From Yersinia mollaretii ATCC 43969 (GTDB lineage Bacteria > Pseudomonadota > Gammaproteobacteria > Enterobacterales > Enterobacteriaceae), in assembly GCF_013282725.1 (NCBI RefSeq), contig NZ_CP054043.1:2418001-2482000 (forward strand): a stretch of DNA of 64,000 nt, given 5' to 3'. Within the stretch, counting starts at the first letter, position 1; the number at the start of each line of letters is the position of its first letter. Made by a program: the position numbers and the translations under genes. Below are positions 62,082 through 64,000 of the stretch, piece after piece. Below the pieces are notes generated by a model, which was given only the letters and a program-made list of their open reading frames with translations, was not told the origin of the DNA and searched no databases.

Positions 62082-63767
62082 ATGGGAGCGGTAAATTTCT
62101 CTATTGATCCAAATTTGGTTAGCATATTAAAGAAGGCAATTCCGCTGGATATTTTTGTCGAAACAGGAACTTTCAAGGGAGATACTATTGAGTCGGTTCG
62201 GGATCAGTTCAGCGAGATCTATTCTGTAGAATTATCACGTGAATATTATGATACGGCAGTACAACGTTTTGATGGCGATGTGCACATAAATTTGGTTCAT
62301 TCGGACTCTCCTTCGGCAATGCAGGTGTGGGGACCAAAATTAAGTGAGCAATCGGTGTTGTATTTTCTTGATGCACATTGGTGCGCTGCAGAAAATACAG
62401 CGAGTATCTCGTCTCAGTGCCCATTGCTGGAAGAAATAAAAGCGATTGGCAGACTCAATATTGAAAGTGTTATTGTTATTGACGATGCCCGTTTATTTCT
62501 GGCTCCACCATTAGCACCGCACGAAATATCTCAATGGCCTAGTTTTCATCAGATTGTTTCTAGTCTCCTTTCAATGAGTTGCAATCATGAATTAATGGTT
62601 GTTAATGATGTCATTGTTTTTTATCCCAAACAGTCCAACATTGCGATGCAAAATTACGCACAAACTTACGGGATCGATTGGCTGATAGCAGCACAAAGTA
62701 TTCGTAATGAATGGTTGGCAGAGGCTGAGAAAAAGGAGCATGTGATACAGCAACTGAGTCAATCTTTATCTGACAAAGATATTCTGCTTGAAAAGCAATA
62801 TAAAACAATTCATGCTTATCGTGCTGCATATGGCAGCCTTGCCCTGCTTGGGCCTGTTGCTCGAGTCATTCGTAGACTATATGAAATAGCCAGACCTCGA
62901 TTAGGTAATCTTAATCAATATGCACCTAGGGAAATGAGTATCGGGCTTTATCAAACAAATAAAAATCTTAATTACTACCCATTAATCTCAATCGTGACAC
63001 CTTCATACAATCAAGGTGAATTTATTGAGAGAACAATTACCAGCATCCTCGATCAGCAATATCCCAAGTTAGAGTATTACGTTCAGGATGGTGGTTCAAC
63101 AGACCGTACTGTCGAGGTACTGAAGCAATATCAGGCTAGACTTTCTGGCTGGGCTTCGGAACCAGATAGCGGACAATCGCAAGCCATCAATCGCGGGTTA
63201 TCGAAAACCAGTGGTGAAATTATGGCTTGGCTCAATTCCGATGATTTACTGTTGCCGGGCGCTTTGCATGTCGTGGCTGATTATTTTAACCGCCATCCAG
63301 ACATTGATGTTGTATATGGTAACCGATTGCTGATAGACGAAAACGATAAGGAAATTGGCCGCTGGATCCTACCGGGACATAATAATGAAGTCTTATCGTG
63401 GACAGATTATGTCCCACAAGAAACCTTATTTTGGCGGCGAAGTATCTGGGAGAAAGCCGGTGGTGAAATTGATGAGTCATTCCGTTTTGCCATGGATTGG
63501 GATCTATTAGTGCGCTTTAGGGATGCTGGTGCCCACTTTGGGCATATTGACCAATTCTTGGGCGCATTCAGGATTCATGCATCTCAGAAAACATCATCTG
63601 AAATAAATGAAGTCGGTCATCAAGAAATGGACCGAATCCGTATGCGTGTTCTGGGTTCAGTTCCGGATCAGAAAGCGATCCGTAAAGCTATTTTCCCCTA
63701 CTTGATTAAACACATCGCGATGGATATGAATTACCGAATTAGAACCCGGTTGGGAATGAAAGTATAA
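62082..63767 (+). CDS. Fusion of SAM-methyltransferase-like domain, coiled coil and GT2 glycosyltransferase
   Basis: The 561-residue protein begins with a class I methyltransferase-like domain (about residues 1-190): LDIFVETGTFKGDT (SAM-loop-like), IYSVELSREYY and YFLDAHW. Residues about 205-245 form a charged helical stretch (EAEKKEHVIQQLSQSLSDKD). From about 300 there is a GT2 domain: ISIVTPSYNQGEFIERTI, QDGGSTDRTVEV and the acidic WLNSDDLLLPG. A methyltransferase fused to a chain-building enzyme next to an extended Wzt suggests it ends or caps the chain. Activity of the methyltransferase part is not proven; some such domains serve other roles. Confidence 0.75.
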   Translation: MGAVNFSIDPNLVSILKKAIPLDIFVETGTFKGDTIESVRDQFSEIYSVELSREYYDTAVQRFDGDVHINLVHSDSPSAMQVWGPKLSEQSVLYFLDAHWCAAENTASISSQCPLLEEIKAIGRLNIESVIVIDDARLFLAPPLAPHEISQWPSFHQIVSSLLSMSCNHELMVVNDVIVFYPKQSNIAMQNYAQTYGIDWLIAAQSIRNEWLAEAEKKEHVIQQLSQSLSDKDILLEKQYKTIHAYRAAYGSLALLGPVARVIRRLYEIARPRLGNLNQYAPREMSIGLYQTNKNLNYYPLISIVTPSYNQGEFIERTITSILDQQYPKLEYYVQDGGSTDRTVEVLKQYQARLSGWASEPDSGQSQAINRGLSKTSGEIMAWLNSDDLLLPGALHVVADYFNRHPDIDVVYGNRLLIDENDKEIGRWILPGHNNEVLSWTDYVPQETLFWRRSIWEKAGGEIDESFRFAMDWDLLVRFRDAGAHFGHIDQFLGAFRIHASQKTSSEINEVGHQEMDRIRMRVLGSVPDQKAIRKAIFPYLIKHIAMDMNYRIRTRLGMKV

Positions 63768-63827
63768 AAACAGTTTTCCCTTTTATCGTTGGCACGTTGC
63801 AAAACAGAATTAAGGAAAATGCTTATT

Positions 63828-64000
63828 ATGTCTGCTTTCTTATTTACCTTGGGTATTTTTGCCTTCTGGGCGATGCTTGGTTATGCAGTTATTACGGTTT
63901 TTCAGCCTCGATTACGCATACTTCAAGGGATATTAATATCACCAGCCGTTGGTATCGCTGTTACCGTACTCGCTGTTTTTTTTATTAATCGGGCTGGAAT
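63828..64000 (+). CDS. Membrane protein, partial at right edge
   Basis: A frame opening at ATG 63828 (or the in-frame ATG at 63819) behind AAGGA runs off the window. The visible residues contain two hydrophobic helices (AFLFTLGIFAFWAMLGYAVI and the stretch ILISPAVGIAVTVLAVFFI). The type resembles polytopic membrane proteins of polysaccharide loci, such as polymerase- or glycosyltransferase-like membrane enzymes, but too little is seen to name it. Confidence 0.6.
   Translation, partial: MSAFLFTLGIFAFWAMLGYAVITVFQPRLRILQGILISPAVGIAVTVLAVFFINRAG

Overview
The window is a chromosomal segment of an enterobacterium, almost certainly a Yersinia. Gene order follows the 10-minute region of the Escherichia coli map (decR-mdlAB-glnK-amtB-tesB-ybaY-atl-ffs ... 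tomB-acrAB-acrR-mscK-rsmS-priC-ybaN-apt-dnaX-ybaB-recR-htpG-adk-hemH). The Hha-type regulator has the 67-residue YmoA sequence I recall from Yersinia. An O-antigen locus follows hemH, as in Yersinia pseudotuberculosis and Y. enterocolitica. The genus call rests on recalled family sequences and synteny, not on a search, and I cannot fix the species.

Left part (1-10 kb): a cysteine desulfhydrase-like gene (cut by the left edge) diverges from decR. Next come the heterodimeric ABC exporter mdlAB and the nitrogen operon glnK-amtB, with a visible sigma-54 promoter and NtrC site. These are followed by tesB, the lipoprotein gene ybaY, the alkyltransferase-like gene atl and the 4.5S RNA gene ffs. The E. 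coli genes between ffs and hha (ybaA, ylaB, ylaC, maa) are missing here.

Accessory part (10-18 kb): ymoA, tomB and one unrecognised gene precede a zinc-starvation block. The block holds a Zur-box-led transporter operon (a 48-codon membrane ORF, ATPase, permease, binding protein) and, convergent to it, the zinc-free ribosomal paralogue genes rpmE2-rpmJ2 under a second, perfect Zur box. A yhfX-yhfW pair (PLP racemase-like enzyme and phosphopentomutase-like enzyme) follows.

Housekeeping part (18-37 kb): acrAB and divergent acrR with the AcrR operator between them; a ychN-like DsrE gene; mscK; rsmS; priC; ybaN; apt; dnaX with a programmed -1 frameshift signal; ybaB-recR; htpG with a textbook sigma-32 promoter; adk; and hemH.

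Surface-polysaccharide part (37-64 kb): two complete-looking transcription units lie in tandem, each introduced by its own JUMPStart/ops element. Unit 1 (37.2-57.3 kb) is a Wzx/Wzy-type O-antigen cluster: ddhDABC-prt-tyv make CDP-tyvelose, gmd-fcl-manC-manB make GDP-mannose and GDP-L-fucose, five glycosyltransferases build the unit, and Wzx, Wzy and Wzz export, polymerise and size it. It ends in an intrinsic terminator. Unit 2 (57.8 kb to the right edge) is of the ABC-transporter type: a second, diverged gmd, a decayed fcl fragment, wzm, wzt with a C-terminal extension, a methyltransferase-like/coiled-coil/glycosyltransferase fusion, and a membrane protein cut by the window edge. Two polysaccharide assembly routes side by side at one O-antigen locus is the most notable feature of the window.
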